A program made the position numbers and the translations under genes. The notes beneath the pieces were generated by a model, which worked only from the letters and a program-made list of their open reading frames with translations, was not told where the DNA came from and did no database searches. A stretch of DNA of 56,439 nt from a virus: the IMG/VR virus record IMGVR_UViG_3300034374_008412, positions 1 through 56,439 of that record; one strand, given 5' to 3'. Shown here piece after piece: positions 1 through 6,943 of this stretch (position 1 is the stretch's first letter; each line of letters starts with the position of its first letter).

Positions 1-69
1 AGAAGACTTCTATTTAAAATAGATATATCATACCAAAAAAGTTTTTTTAATAGCTTAAAGAGGTTTTAA
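1..69 (+). CDS. Probable 3' end of the DnaQ-like exonuclease that runs off the right edge
   Basis: Frame 1 is open from base 1 for 22 codons and stops at TAA 67-69. It has no start codon of its own. The exonuclease at 55702 reaches base 56439 exactly on a codon boundary without a stop, so joining the two ends gives one continuous reading frame. The joined tail (DTKSHLKSI then RRLLFKI) resembles the usual end of cellular DnaQ-like exonucleases with a C-terminal extension, where a Thr-Lys-x-x-Leu stretch leads into Ile-Arg-Leu-Arg. I infer a circular molecule cut inside this gene. A 22-codon open frame alone could be chance in AT-rich DNA. Confidence 0.55.
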   Translation, partial: RRLLFKIDISYQKSFFNSLKRF

Positions 70-98
70 ATATATTTTGGAAATAAAATGAATATATT

Positions 99-128
99 TT
101 GTTATTCTAAACAATAACATTAACTTTG
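99..128 (+). promoter_or_regulatory. Bacteroidota-type promoter with embedded palindromic operator
   Basis: TTG at 99-101 and TAACTTTG at 121-128 fit the -33/-7 consensus of Bacteroidota (TTG, about 19 nt, TAnnTTTG). The spacer holds a perfect palindrome, GTTATT (101-106), six bases, AATAAC (113-118). The same layout recurs at 4482-4511 and in part at 9634-9659, so a repressor probably covers the spacer. The transcript would begin near 135 and lead into the gene at 168. Confidence 0.7.
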
Positions 129-167
129 TGTTGCTCCTGCTGATAGGGGTGTCAAAAAGAATCGGTT

Positions 168-605
168 ATGAATATATTTGTTTTAGACTACGATATTAAG
201 AAGTGTGCTGAAATGCACAAAAACAAACATATCGTAAAAATGCCTTTAGAAACTGCTCAAATGTTGTGTAGTGTTCATCACGTTATTACTGAAAATGATA
301 ACATACCTTACAAGTTGGCACACAAAAACCATCCTTGTTCTATTTGGGCAAGAGAATGTGCTGAAAATTATTTATGGCTATGCGAATTAGGTATTGAATT
401 ATGTAAAGAATATACTAAGCGATACAAAAAGGTTCATAAATGTCAAGAAGTTATTGAATGGGCAATTATCAATATGCCTACAAACTTAATTGTAAATGGC
501 AGTATTACTCCACACGCATTAGCTATGCCCGATGAATGTAAAATTGGGGATGCAGTTAAAAGCTACAACGAATATTATCAAAAGTATAAAGTTCATATAA
601 ACTAA
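168..605 (+). CDS. Pyrimidine-dimer DNA glycosylase-like phage protein
   Basis: This 145-residue protein resembles a conserved phage family sometimes labelled pyrimidine dimer DNA glycosylase. Visible conserved stretches are the His-Lys-rich segment KHIVKMPLETAQ (about 20-31), HPCSIWARE (55-63), the helix with WLCELGIELCKEYT, and AMPDECK near residue 120. If the family label is right it would nick DNA at ultraviolet lesions, but the similarity is to the phage family rather than to the well-studied T4 enzyme. It is the first gene after the promoter at 99-128 and starts at ATG 168, preceded by a leader (tcaaaaagaatcggtt) seen in related form before other early genes. Confidence 0.55.
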   Translation: MNIFVLDYDIKKCAEMHKNKHIVKMPLETAQMLCSVHHVITENDNIPYKLAHKNHPCSIWARECAENYLWLCELGIELCKEYTKRYKKVHKCQEVIEWAIINMPTNLIVNGSITPHALAMPDECKIGDAVKSYNEYYQKYKVHIN

Positions 606-655
606 AGTCAAATAAAATTGAACTTAACGATTTATAAGAATAAATTATTTATTGC

Positions 656-663
656 TATATTTG
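656..663 (+). promoter_or_regulatory. Possible -7 box (TATATTTG)
   Basis: TATATTTG fits TAnnTTTG and lies in the 115-base gap before the gene at 721. No clear TTG sits at the expected distance upstream, and no palindrome is present, so this is a weak call. It would give a leader of about 50 nt. Confidence 0.3.
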
Positions 664-720
664 AGCCGAATAAATGATATAATCGGTTCACGATTAGTAA
701 AAAATTTCTGAATTTAACGA

Positions 721-1650
721 ATGGCAAAATCAAATAAAAATACTCCGAAACCCTCTGTACCAAAGAAAAGGAGAAGTAGGAAAGGTGTTGCACTAAAGAG
801 GTACAATAAGTTACTTTCTATAACTCTATCTGATTATAAGAAAAAAGGTATAGAATATGACTTAAAAGAGGTTCGTAAGGAAGTATCATCTATATATCCC
901 GACTATAAAAATATTGCTCCATCAAGGATTAGAAAAAAGGAAGTAATAAAGTCTGTAAAGGGTTTTAAGCCAAAAGAAGAAGCACCCGAAAAAGATACTT
1001 TTACAATCAAAGCGACAGAAGTTCCAAAGTATTGGTTTGATGAAGAAATTAATTGGTTTGATTTAGATAAATGGATTATCCCATTTAATGAAGCATATCC
1101 CGAAATTCCTATTGTAATTACTTCAAAGAATAATGAGTTAAGAATAAAGGGAGATATTGGTGGTTATAGTGGAAGTTTATTACAAGAGTTTGTTAATGAA
1201 GAATTAAGGGAAGAGTTTGAAAATGATAGTCCAACTATGGTAGGTGGTATTTTCTTTGGTATTCCTGCTTGGCAGGATAGACCCGATAAACAATATGCTT
1301 TTTGGGGTACAATGGATGCTCCACTACCACCAAACGTAATAACAGATTATGATGAATTAGAACCAAGAGTAGAAAAAGAAATCGAAAAGAGAGAGGAAGA
1401 AGTTAAAAAGAAGCAGGAAGAAAGAAAAAAGCAGGAGAAAAAGAAACTACCAAAAGACAAAAAGAAAAAGGTTGTTCCACCAAAAGAAGTTCCTGCTGAA
1501 CCTAAAAGACAACCAACTCCACTTGCAGATAAAAATAGAGCAAAAGAAATTTTATTAGAAGAATTTAAACTCGGTATTTGGACTAAAGATGAATATAGAG
1601 AAAAGGCTAATAAAATTGATAATATGTACTCAAAAGGTGGGAAATTATGA
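721..1650 (+). CDS. Unknown protein with basic and charged coiled-coil segments
   Basis: I do not recognise this 309-residue protein. The first 20 residues are very basic (PKKRRSRKG), followed by a helical region. The centre (about 100-220) looks like a folded domain with WFDEEINWFDLDKW, then a Gly- and Trp-containing part (GGIFFGIPAWQD). Residues 220-265 are a Lys/Glu-rich coiled coil with Pro-Lys spacers, and the C-terminus ends MYSKGGKL, echoing the KGG motifs of the large proteins at 38-51 kb. It overlaps the next gene by 4 nt, so the two are probably co-translated. The basic N-terminus suggests nucleic-acid binding, which is inference only. Confidence 0.8.
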   Translation: MAKSNKNTPKPSVPKKRRSRKGVALKRYNKLLSITLSDYKKKGIEYDLKEVRKEVSSIYPDYKNIAPSRIRKKEVIKSVKGFKPKEEAPEKDTFTIKATEVPKYWFDEEINWFDLDKWIIPFNEAYPEIPIVITSKNNELRIKGDIGGYSGSLLQEFVNEELREEFENDSPTMVGGIFFGIPAWQDRPDKQYAFWGTMDAPLPPNVITDYDELEPRVEKEIEKREEEVKKKQEERKKQEKKKLPKDKKKKVVPPKEVPAEPKRQPTPLADKNRAKEILLEEFKLGIWTKDEYREKANKIDNMYSKGGKL

Positions 1651-1958
1651 TGGACAAGGTAAGCAACGTACAACAATTAGCGATATTTAAAATAGACAAA
1701 GCACATAGTACAGATGTTGAAGATACTATGTTGTTTTGTGGATATGCTGATAGCCAAGAAGAAGCATTGTCTTATATGGAGCAAGTTCAAAAAGAAATAG
1801 ATTATAATTTACAAGAAGATTTACAAGGAGAATATATTGTTATTCCTGCATTGTATTTTAATCTAAAGAAATCAGTAGATAGAAAAACAAAAGAAGAATC
1901 ATTAAAAAATAAATCAGATGAAAACGGAAGTACGAAAAGATTTAAAGAAGCACGTTGA
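1647..1958 (+). CDS. Small unknown protein
   Basis: A 103-residue protein of unknown function with an acidic first half and a strongly basic tail (KKSVDRKTKEESLKNKSDE). It starts inside the stop region of the preceding gene (4-nt overlap) and overlaps the following one by 41 nt, an arrangement typical of tightly packed viral early operons. Its position suggests a role with the flanking replication genes, but nothing in the sequence identifies it. Confidence 0.7.
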   Translation: MMDKVSNVQQLAIFKIDKAHSTDVEDTMLFCGYADSQEEALSYMEQVQKEIDYNLQEDLQGEYIVIPALYFNLKKSVDRKTKEESLKNKSDENGSTKRFKEAR

Positions 1959-2604
1959 TTTTGCTATTAAGTTCAAAAAAGATTTCAAAGTAAGAAGGTC
2001 GCCAAACTTTTCTGAAATGATTATGACTAATGGTAAGCAAAGACTTTTATTCAATGAAAATTCTACATTTACAAGTGGTCTTTTCTTATTCAGAATGGTG
2101 CAAAGAGATATTAAAGAATATATCGAAAGTAATGGAGCAGTAACTCCTATTGATGAAGCACCCGTAAATTGTATTAATAAAGATTATAATAAGAAGAATA
2201 AAACAATAGGTGTTGATTTAAACCACGCATATTGGAGAGTAGCTTATTTAAAAGATTACATAAGAGAAGAAACCTATTTGAAAGGTTTGGAATCAGATAA
2301 GTACAAACCTATCAGACTTTCTGCATTAAGTAATTTAGGTAGAAGTAAAGTTTATGATGTATATGAAAATGGAGAGTATTCGCATAAAGAAAAAACAGAA
2401 TATAATCAAGAGTATTTAGATTTATACAATGACATACGATATACAACATTCAACATAATGAAGGAACTATCTGAACAATTAGGTAAAGACTTCCATTCTT
2501 GGAGAACAGATTGTATATACTTTAAGGACACAAAAAAGAATATGAAATATGTTACTGAAACCCTTGATAGTTACGACCTTTTATGGAAAGTTGAGAAAGT
2601 TTAA
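1918..2604 (+). CDS. Candidate minimal family-B DNA polymerase-like palm protein
   Basis: This 228-residue protein carries three spaced motifs in the order of a family-B polymerase palm. An Asp-containing DLNHAYW at 100-106 is comparable to motif A, DxxSLYP. A Lys/Arg-rich KYKPIRLSALSNLG at 128-141 is comparable to motif B, KxxxNSxYG. WRTDCIYF at 195-202 is comparable to motif C, DTDS. No exonuclease domain is present and the protein is far shorter than any complete polymerase. The first 95 residues are basic and unrecognised. It could be a degenerate palm used as a primase-like or accessory factor, or the resemblance could be chance; I am moderately unsure. It overlaps the preceding gene by 41 nt. 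Confidence 0.5.
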   Translation: MKTEVRKDLKKHVDFAIKFKKDFKVRRSPNFSEMIMTNGKQRLLFNENSTFTSGLFLFRMVQRDIKEYIESNGAVTPIDEAPVNCINKDYNKKNKTIGVDLNHAYWRVAYLKDYIREETYLKGLESDKYKPIRLSALSNLGRSKVYDVYENGEYSHKEKTEYNQEYLDLYNDIRYTTFNIMKELSEQLGKDFHSWRTDCIYFKDTKKNMKYVTETLDSYDLLWKVEKV

Positions 2605-2619
2605 AAATTGAAGTTAATT

Positions 2620-2733
2620 ATGATTAAGAAGTTTATAAAAATATTATCTAATAGAATATCATTTACATTTATATTGTGCGTTTTATCACTATTATTTTGG
2701 GTTTTTATTTATTGTATTTTAAATAGTTTATAA
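2620..2733 (+). CDS. Small single-span membrane protein (37 aa)
   Basis: ATG at 2620 opens a 37-residue frame ending TAA 2731-2733. Five lysine/arginine residues at the N-terminus are followed by about 22 hydrophobic residues (SFTFILCVLSLLFWVFIYCI), a single membrane span with its N-terminus probably inside. The stop overlaps the next start (TAATG), and the preceding gene ends 15 nt upstream, so it fits the operon tightly. No homologue is recognised. Confidence 0.6.
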   Translation: MIKKFIKILSNRISFTFILCVLSLLFWVFIYCILNSL

Positions 2734-3032
2734 TGGGAGCAGGAGAAGATGATTTACAAATGTGGCAAAAGTTAGTTATAGGAGAAATAAGTCAAGAGCA
2801 ATTTAATCAATGGTTAAAGGATTGCGACCAACCATTTACAGAACTACATAAATCAATTAATAATTATGGATTAGAAAAAACTTTAAAGTTAAAGTATAAA
2901 TTGATTTCAGATGTAGAAGATTCTGAATTTAATAAGCTACTAAAATACTATAAACAACATTACAAATTACTTATAAACTATATAGAAAATAATGCTCATA
3001 AAGAAATAATAAAATCAAATGAAAATAATTGA
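2733..3032 (+). CDS. Small unknown helical protein
   Basis: A 99-residue, largely helical, charged protein rich in Lys and Tyr, with no recognised domain. The start overlaps the upstream stop (TAATG) and the end overlaps the nuclease gene by 14 nt, so it is very likely translated by coupling. Its neighbour suggests a part in DNA metabolism, but the sequence gives no direct support. Confidence 0.7.
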   Translation: MGAGEDDLQMWQKLVIGEISQEQFNQWLKDCDQPFTELHKSINNYGLEKTLKLKYKLISDVEDSEFNKLLKYYKQHYKLLINYIENNAHKEIIKSNENN

Positions 3033-3513
3033 AGTTATTATAAGTAAAAAACAACTTGAAAGAGCAGAAAAACTATATCCATTCAAAGGTTTAAAGGGTT
3101 CTATTACAAAAGGTAAGAGCAACATTTATGGAGCATTAGGAGAAATAATTGTTCACGATTATTTTAAGCTAAAAGGATATGTAGTTGATTTCAATTCTAC
3201 CTATGATTACGACTTAATAATTAATGGGTTCAAAGTAGATGTAAAAACCAAAAGGGGTAAAACAATTCCCGAACCTCATCATTGGGCAAGTATTCCTTCA
3301 TACAATACTAAACAAAATTGCCATATCTATATGTTCGCAAAGATATTAGAAGATTACTCTAAAGGTTATCTATTAGGATATAAGGTTAAATCTGATTTCT
3401 TTGAACAAGCTACATTTAATAAGAAAGGAGAAGAAGATTGGAACGGATGGAAGTTTAAAGATGATTGTTATAATTTAAGTTTTGAAAATCTTAATAGTTT
3501 TAATACAATATAA
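3019..3513 (+). CDS. PD-(D/E)XK family nuclease
   Basis: This 164-residue protein has the core of a restriction-endonuclease-like fold. Helix residue E42 lies in ALGEIIVHDYF, D65 in YDYDLIING, and the hallmark D74-x-K76 in FKVDVKTKRG. The aromatic C-terminal half (PHHWASIP, DWNGWKFKDD) would complete the fold. Such phage enzymes act as Holliday-junction resolvases, host-DNA nucleases or homing-type nucleases, and the sequence does not say which. It is the last gene of the first + strand block, ended by a hairpin terminator just after its stop. Confidence 0.7.
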   Translation: MKIIEVIISKKQLERAEKLYPFKGLKGSITKGKSNIYGALGEIIVHDYFKLKGYVVDFNSTYDYDLIINGFKVDVKTKRGKTIPEPHHWASIPSYNTKQNCHIYMFAKILEDYSKGYLLGYKVKSDFFEQATFNKKGEEDWNGWKFKDDCYNLSFENLNSFNTI

Positions 3514-3516
3514 AAA

Positions 3517-3539
3517 AAGCAGGATTAATTTTCCTGCTT
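3517..3539. terminator. Bidirectional rho-independent terminator
   Basis: AAGCAGGA at 3517-3524 pairs with TCCTGCTT at 3532-3539, with an A-rich run upstream and a T-rich run downstream, so it can end transcription from both sides. It sits between the convergent nuclease gene (stop 3513) and the PAP2 gene (stop 3525). Confidence 0.8.
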
Positions 3540-4223
3540 CTCTTTTTTCAATTTCTTTTCATTAAAGTATATATCTTTGATTTCCTTTTGTTTGATAAGT
3601 TCATCAACAATGTATCTACTAAACAAGTTATCACTTTCATAGTGAACTCCTAAAATTTCTCTACTATCAGCTATCATTTTAGCAAGTTGCATAATATCTT
3701 CTCTTTTTTCGGGATTATGAAAAGCAATTACTTCACATATAAAATATGCTTGTATAGTGTGTCCACTTGGATAAGAAGGACTTATTGCAGAACTACTATA
3801 AAGTGGATTAAAGTCTTGATTTGTATAGTAAGCAAATTGATAAGGTCTTGGTCTGTTATAATGTTTCTTTAGTATAAGAATTAAACCACCAATTTTCTCT
3901 TGTAACTTTTCAACGTATGCTCTTTTAAAATCAATATCAATAGCTTTACAATATTGCTCCATTACACTAATAGGGTCTTCATCACAACCTTGTATAAATT
4001 CTTTTATATCCTGCCAAGCAACACTATTCATATTTTCTTTTTGAATAGATATTAAAGATTCTATCTCTTTAGTTGTTGATTCGGGAAGTGGATATGGTTC
4101 ATCCATAAATATTTCAGCATACTTTGAAAATACTTTATCAGAATTATCTATTTGGTCTTGATGCTCTTTTAATATTTTACCATATTTGAGTTCTAATAAA
4201 TAATTTAATTCGTTCAATTTCAT
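3525..4223 (-). CDS. PAP2-family (acid phosphatase / vanadium haloperoxidase type) phosphatase
   Basis: A 232-residue protein with all three motifs of the PAP2 superfamily: K119 with RPRP (124-127), PSGH (152-155) with the catalytic His, and SREILGVHYESD (187-198) with the Arg and second His. Known members remove phosphate from lipid phosphates, nucleotides or small esters. No signal peptide or membrane span is evident, so a soluble cytoplasmic or virion enzyme is likely. It is a single-gene transcription unit, the only - strand gene within the + strand block, which suggests a cargo gene gained separately. In a membrane-containing virus a lipid-phosphate role is attractive but inferred. Confidence 0.85.
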   Translation of the reverse strand: MKLNELNYLLELKYGKILKEHQDQIDNSDKVFSKYAEIFMDEPYPLPESTTKEIESLISIQKENMNSVAWQDIKEFIQGCDEDPISVMEQYCKAIDIDFKRAYVEKLQEKIGGLILILKKHYNRPRPYQFAYYTNQDFNPLYSSSAISPSYPSGHTIQAYFICEVIAFHNPEKREDIMQLAKMIADSREILGVHYESDNLFSRYIVDELIKQKEIKDIYFNEKKLKKEKQEN

Positions 4224-4270
4224 TCTAATACATTTTAATTATCATATTCCGTAAAGGTAATTAATTTTAT

Positions 4271-4278
4271 TATCTTTG
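4271..4278 (+). promoter_or_regulatory. -7 box (TATCTTTG) for a short transcript
   Basis: TATCTTTG matches TAnnTTTG. It lies between the divergent PAP2 gene and the next + strand gene, about 50 nt before a strong intrinsic terminator and with no reading frame between. No perfect TTG box is visible upstream. Confidence 0.4.
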
Positions 4279-4283
4279 ACATC

Positions 4284-4366
4284 AGTTCTATTACATTCGT
4301 TATCATTTATTCATATCACATAGAACTAATAGAAGGGATAGTTTTACTACTCCCTTCTTTTTTTTG
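4284..4366 (+). ncRNA. Candidate small structured RNA
   Basis: Between the -7 box at 4271-4278 and a T-run at 4357-4365 lies a stretch with two stems and no credible coding frame. AGTTCTAT (4284-4291) pairs with ATAGAACT (4320-4327), enclosing a 28-nt loop. AGAAGGGA (4331-4338) pairs with TCCCTTCT (4351-4358), followed by eight T, a good intrinsic terminator. The product would be a roughly 80-nt RNA. It could instead be a leader or the 5' region of the PAP2 gene read on the other strand; no known RNA family is recognised. Confidence 0.4.
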
Positions 4367-4397
4367 TTTATATTCGTAATCTGATTCTTTTTGATTT

Positions 4398-4437
4398 AGG
4401 GGAGTTTGGTGTTTTATTTGATTTAGCCATCTCCCCT
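4398..4437 (+). terminator. Second hairpin with T-rich tail
   Basis: AGGGGAG (4398-4404) pairs with CTCCCCT (4431-4437) over a 26-nt loop and is followed by TTTCTTTT. It stands between the candidate small RNA and the promoter at 4482 and may insulate that promoter. The region from 4224 to 4606 has no protein-coding gene that I can support; it holds the small RNA, this hairpin, the promoter and a leader. Confidence 0.5.
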
Positions 4438-4481
4438 TTTCTTTTATTCTTAAAATTATTTTAAAAATATTTAATAAATAT

Positions 4482-4511
4482 TTGTTATTCTAAAAAATAA
4501 CACTAACTTTG
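4482..4511 (+). promoter_or_regulatory. Bacteroidota-type promoter with palindromic operator
   Basis: TTG 4482-4484 and TAACTTTG 4504-4511 are separated by 19 nt. The spacer contains GTTATT (4484-4489), six bases, AATAAC (4496-4501), the same palindrome in the same position as at 99-128. It drives the block from 4607 to at least 9599. Confidence 0.75.
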
Positions 4512-4556
4512 TTATGTAGTTGAGAGAGGGGGTTAAAAAGCCTTCCTATTGCGATT

Positions 4557-4576
4557 GTTCTTTGAAATCTTGGGAA
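4557..4576 (+). promoter_or_regulatory. Leader element resembling Bacteroidota rRNA-operon leaders
   Basis: The leader of the 4607 gene contains gttctttgaaatcttgggaa, close to the TTCTTTGACATATTGGAA-type sequence I remember upstream of rRNA genes in Bacteroidota. A second copy (gttcattgacatcgtggaaa) is in the leader at 52890-52909. In rRNA operons such leaders relate to strong or antiterminated transcription. The match is from memory and imperfect. Confidence 0.35.
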
Positions 4577-4606
4577 TCAGTTTTTAAATCAAATAAATTT
4601 ATAAAT

Positions 4607-5032
4607 ATGGAATCACGAAAAATAGAAATCAAACTTCATAGATGGTTTGATGAAGAAAGTTTAAGCAAAGAAGCACAAAACCTTTTATACAGAAAAGGAG
4701 ATTATTTTTATGCTAAACTTCCTGCAAAAGTTGATTGGTGTCATACTTGCAACGGAAGTGGCAAAAGAAGTAAGTACGATGTTGAAGGTTACGACATTAA
4801 CGAAATGATGTATGAAGATGGAGTTTTAGACCACGAGTTTGCAGAAGATTACTTTGGTGGTCGTACTGATGTTCCTTGCGATAAATGTGAAGGAACTAAA
4901 ATTCAGAATATTTTAGATTACGATTGTTGCAATCAAGTTGAGCAGGAGATAGTAAAACAAAATCAAAAAGCATACAGAGAAGAAGCTAACGACAGAGCAT
5001 ATTCAGATATGGAACGAAGAATGGGTGCTTAA
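4607..5032 (+). CDS. DnaJ-type zinc-finger protein
   Basis: A 141-residue protein with two Cys pairs of the DnaJ central-domain type, CHTCNGSGK and CDKCEGTK, separated by an acidic insert. A third Cys pair (DYDCCNQ) follows. These would bind one zinc. I place the start at ATG 4607 because the longer frame begins with TTG at 4520 inside the leader. A similar double CxxCxGxG motif occurs in the protein at 53963, also in an early block. Such proteins in phages are otherwise uncharacterised; a chaperone or host-protein-binding role is inferred. Confidence 0.7.
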   Translation: MESRKIEIKLHRWFDEESLSKEAQNLLYRKGDYFYAKLPAKVDWCHTCNGSGKRSKYDVEGYDINEMMYEDGVLDHEFAEDYFGGRTDVPCDKCEGTKIQNILDYDCCNQVEQEIVKQNQKAYREEANDRAYSDMERRMGA

Positions 5033-5042
5033 CCCGTTCTTC
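5016..5042 (+). terminator. Intercistronic hairpin after the zinc-finger gene
   Basis: GAAGAATGGGT (5016-5026) pairs with ACCCGTTCTTC (5032-5042), an 11-bp stem with one G-T pair and a 5-nt loop, followed by TTTAATT. It overlaps the stop codon at 5030-5032. The weak T-run suggests a partial terminator or an RNA-protecting hairpin within the operon. Confidence 0.55.
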
Positions 5043-5074
5043 TTTAATTAAATCAAAAATAAAAAGAATCAGTT

Positions 5075-5833
5075 ATGGAAAATTTAGTTTACGAAGCATC
5101 AATGATAGATGCAAACAAAAATGAAATCGGAAAAAATGAATTACACGATTTATTGTTTTATCCGAAAGCAAAAAATTTGGTCGGTTATATAGCCGAAGGA
5201 ATCAAAAGAAAAGACCCTTCTTTTCAATTCTTTAGTAAAAGAGAAAGTTGGTCGGTTTTGAACCATATAGTTCAAACACAATTCAATCAAAGTTTTGGAA
5301 GGATAGACCTTGCATCCGTTTTAAAAGGTATTGAGGAAGTAGGTCAGACTTATGAATACTTAGACTTTCTAAAAAGAGCCGAATTTGAAGGTTTGGAAGT
5401 ATTGGAAGAAGCAGAAGATAATATTATCGGATATGTAGAACTAACAGAAGATTTTGTAGATGGAGATAAAGACCCATACGAAACAGCAGGGGGTTATAGA
5501 AGTTGGAAAGCCTTGAAAGGAAGTGTTGGTTCTATTCACTTAAATAAAAATTTGAGTGCTTACATAGAGTTTGAAAGTAATTGTATGATAGACCACTACA
5601 ATAACAACTTTGCAGGAGTTTCTACGGGTGGTGGAACTACTAAATATAAAATAGGGGAAAGAGTTGAGAAAAGATTTCTTAAAGTTGATACTAAAGGGGT
5701 GTTTTGGGAAAATTGGACTAAAATGCCTATCGAAACAAAAGCTATTTCTGTTTGCAAGAATAACTTAGACAGATTACTTAAAGAATACCAACCCGAATTA
5801 TACGAAGTGGTTAAAAAGAAGGGGACTTATTAA
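5075..5833 (+). CDS. Unknown early protein
   Basis: This 252-residue soluble protein is not recognised. It is acidic in the middle (VELTEDFVDGDKDPYETAGGYRSW) and ends in a Lys/Tyr-rich helix. Aromatic residues are spread evenly, as in a globular domain. The leader just before it (aaaaagaatcagttATG) is the same short sequence found before 168, 9680 and 52948, so these genes share a translation-start context. A GGGGACTT hairpin lies across its stop. Confidence 0.8.
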   Translation: MENLVYEASMIDANKNEIGKNELHDLLFYPKAKNLVGYIAEGIKRKDPSFQFFSKRESWSVLNHIVQTQFNQSFGRIDLASVLKGIEEVGQTYEYLDFLKRAEFEGLEVLEEAEDNIIGYVELTEDFVDGDKDPYETAGGYRSWKALKGSVGSIHLNKNLSAYIEFESNCMIDHYNNNFAGVSTGGGTTKYKIGERVEKRFLKVDTKGVFWENWTKMPIETKAISVCKNNLDRLLKEYQPELYEVVKKKGTY

Positions 5834-5839
5834 GTCCTC
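5821..5839 (+). terminator. Intercistronic hairpin
   Basis: GGGGACTT (5821-5828) pairs with AAGTCCTC (5832-5839) over a 3-nt loop and is followed by TTTTTC. It covers the stop of the 5075 gene and may reduce transcription into 5877. Confidence 0.5.
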
Positions 5840-5876
5840 TTTTTCTATAAATTAGTAACAATAAAAATCAAATAAA

Positions 5877-6155
5877 ATGAAAAAATCAATTTTTAAGTTT
5901 AAGAGAGTGTTGTCAATGATAACATTATTAGTAAAGTACGATTTGTTAAGACAAACATTGTACTATGAATATTTCTCCCGTGATTGTGATATGTACCAAA
6001 CGGGTGGAGTAAAAAGAGTAAAAGGTTTTATAAACTACCTTATCGAAAGAAAAAAGTTTAGACAAACATACGGGTTCTCTTATATGAACATTATAGATAA
6101 ATCAGAGTTCTATGAACGAAGAAATTTAATTTTATTAACTTCAAAATCTTTTTAA
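5877..6155 (+). CDS. Small basic unknown protein
   Basis: A 92-residue, strongly basic, Tyr- and Phe-rich protein (FKFKRVLSMITLLVKYDLL near the N-terminus). It has no clear membrane span or known motif. It is the first of a run of ten or so small genes with gaps of only a few bases up to 9599. Confidence 0.65.
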   Translation: MKKSIFKFKRVLSMITLLVKYDLLRQTLYYEYFSRDCDMYQTGGVKRVKGFINYLIERKKFRQTYGFSYMNIIDKSEFYERRNLILLTSKSF

Positions 6156-6159
6156 AAAA

Positions 6160-6942
6160 ATGGAAAATATATTACTTATTTTAGTCGGTGTTATAATAAC
6201 AATTTTAGTATTTTCTTTTGTTATTAATAACCTTATTACTCGTAACATTCAATCAATAACCGAAGACTTATTTCATAAGGTAAATAAGATGCAGGACAAA
6301 CAGAAAGTAATTGAAACATCTGTTAATTCATTAGGAGAATTATTTATCCTTACAGAGAAACAAAAGGATGAAATTTTAAAATCTAATAATTCTAATTTTG
6401 AAAGACATCAAATTAGTTTAGATGTTATTTTGACAAACCTTGATGCACATATTAGAAGCAGTAAAATACTATTAGTTGATAATTATGATTTTAAAGAAAA
6501 CATTAAACCTATTTTTTCAAATTTAGTTCAGATTAAAAATATGATTGAGAATATTCAACCATCTTATGTAAAGAACTTACCTACAATTATGGATGATATA
6601 GGCAAACAAGTTGATTCTTTGGATGAAACATTATCTATTAGAAAGAAGCCAAGTAAGAAAGTTAATAGACCTAATATATCTCCAAAGGCAGATAAGTTAT
6701 TAAATATGACACTACAAGCATTTATTCATAGTGGAGAAGTGCATCAGTTTTTATCTTTAGACAAGCATAATATAAATGTTATAAATAGGTTTTTAAATCT
6801 AATTTATACTTATTCAAAGGATATTAAAGATGAAAAGATTATCAATATGAGTGGTAAAAAACTTACAGAGATAAAAGGAGCAGGAAAGGTAATGTCCGAT
6901 ATATTTGAAGAAATGAAAAAAGAAATTATAAACTTAAAATAG
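6160..6942 (+). CDS. Membrane-anchored coiled-coil protein
   Basis: A 260-residue protein with an N-terminal membrane span (about 4-26, ILLILVGVIITILVFSFVI) followed by a long helical, probably coiled-coil region. The C-terminal 80 residues look globular and include EIKGAGKVMSDIFEEM, which resembles a helix-hairpin-helix turn (Gly-x-Gly). It is unlike the - strand virion membrane proteins in length and in being early. A role tethering replication or defence factors to the membrane is possible but unproven. Confidence 0.75.
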   Translation: MENILLILVGVIITILVFSFVINNLITRNIQSITEDLFHKVNKMQDKQKVIETSVNSLGELFILTEKQKDEILKSNNSNFERHQISLDVILTNLDAHIRSSKILLVDNYDFKENIKPIFSNLVQIKNMIENIQPSYVKNLPTIMDDIGKQVDSLDETLSIRKKPSKKVNRPNISPKADKLLNMTLQAFIHSGEVHQFLSLDKHNINVINRFLNLIYTYSKDIKDEKIINMSGKKLTEIKGAGKVMSDIFEEMKKEIINLK

Positions 6943-6943
6943 T

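Noticed and set aside
1347-1676. - strand frame opposite the 721 gene
   Set aside because: Antisense shadow of the Lys/Glu coiled coil; Ser/Phe/Leu-rich product and no promoter.
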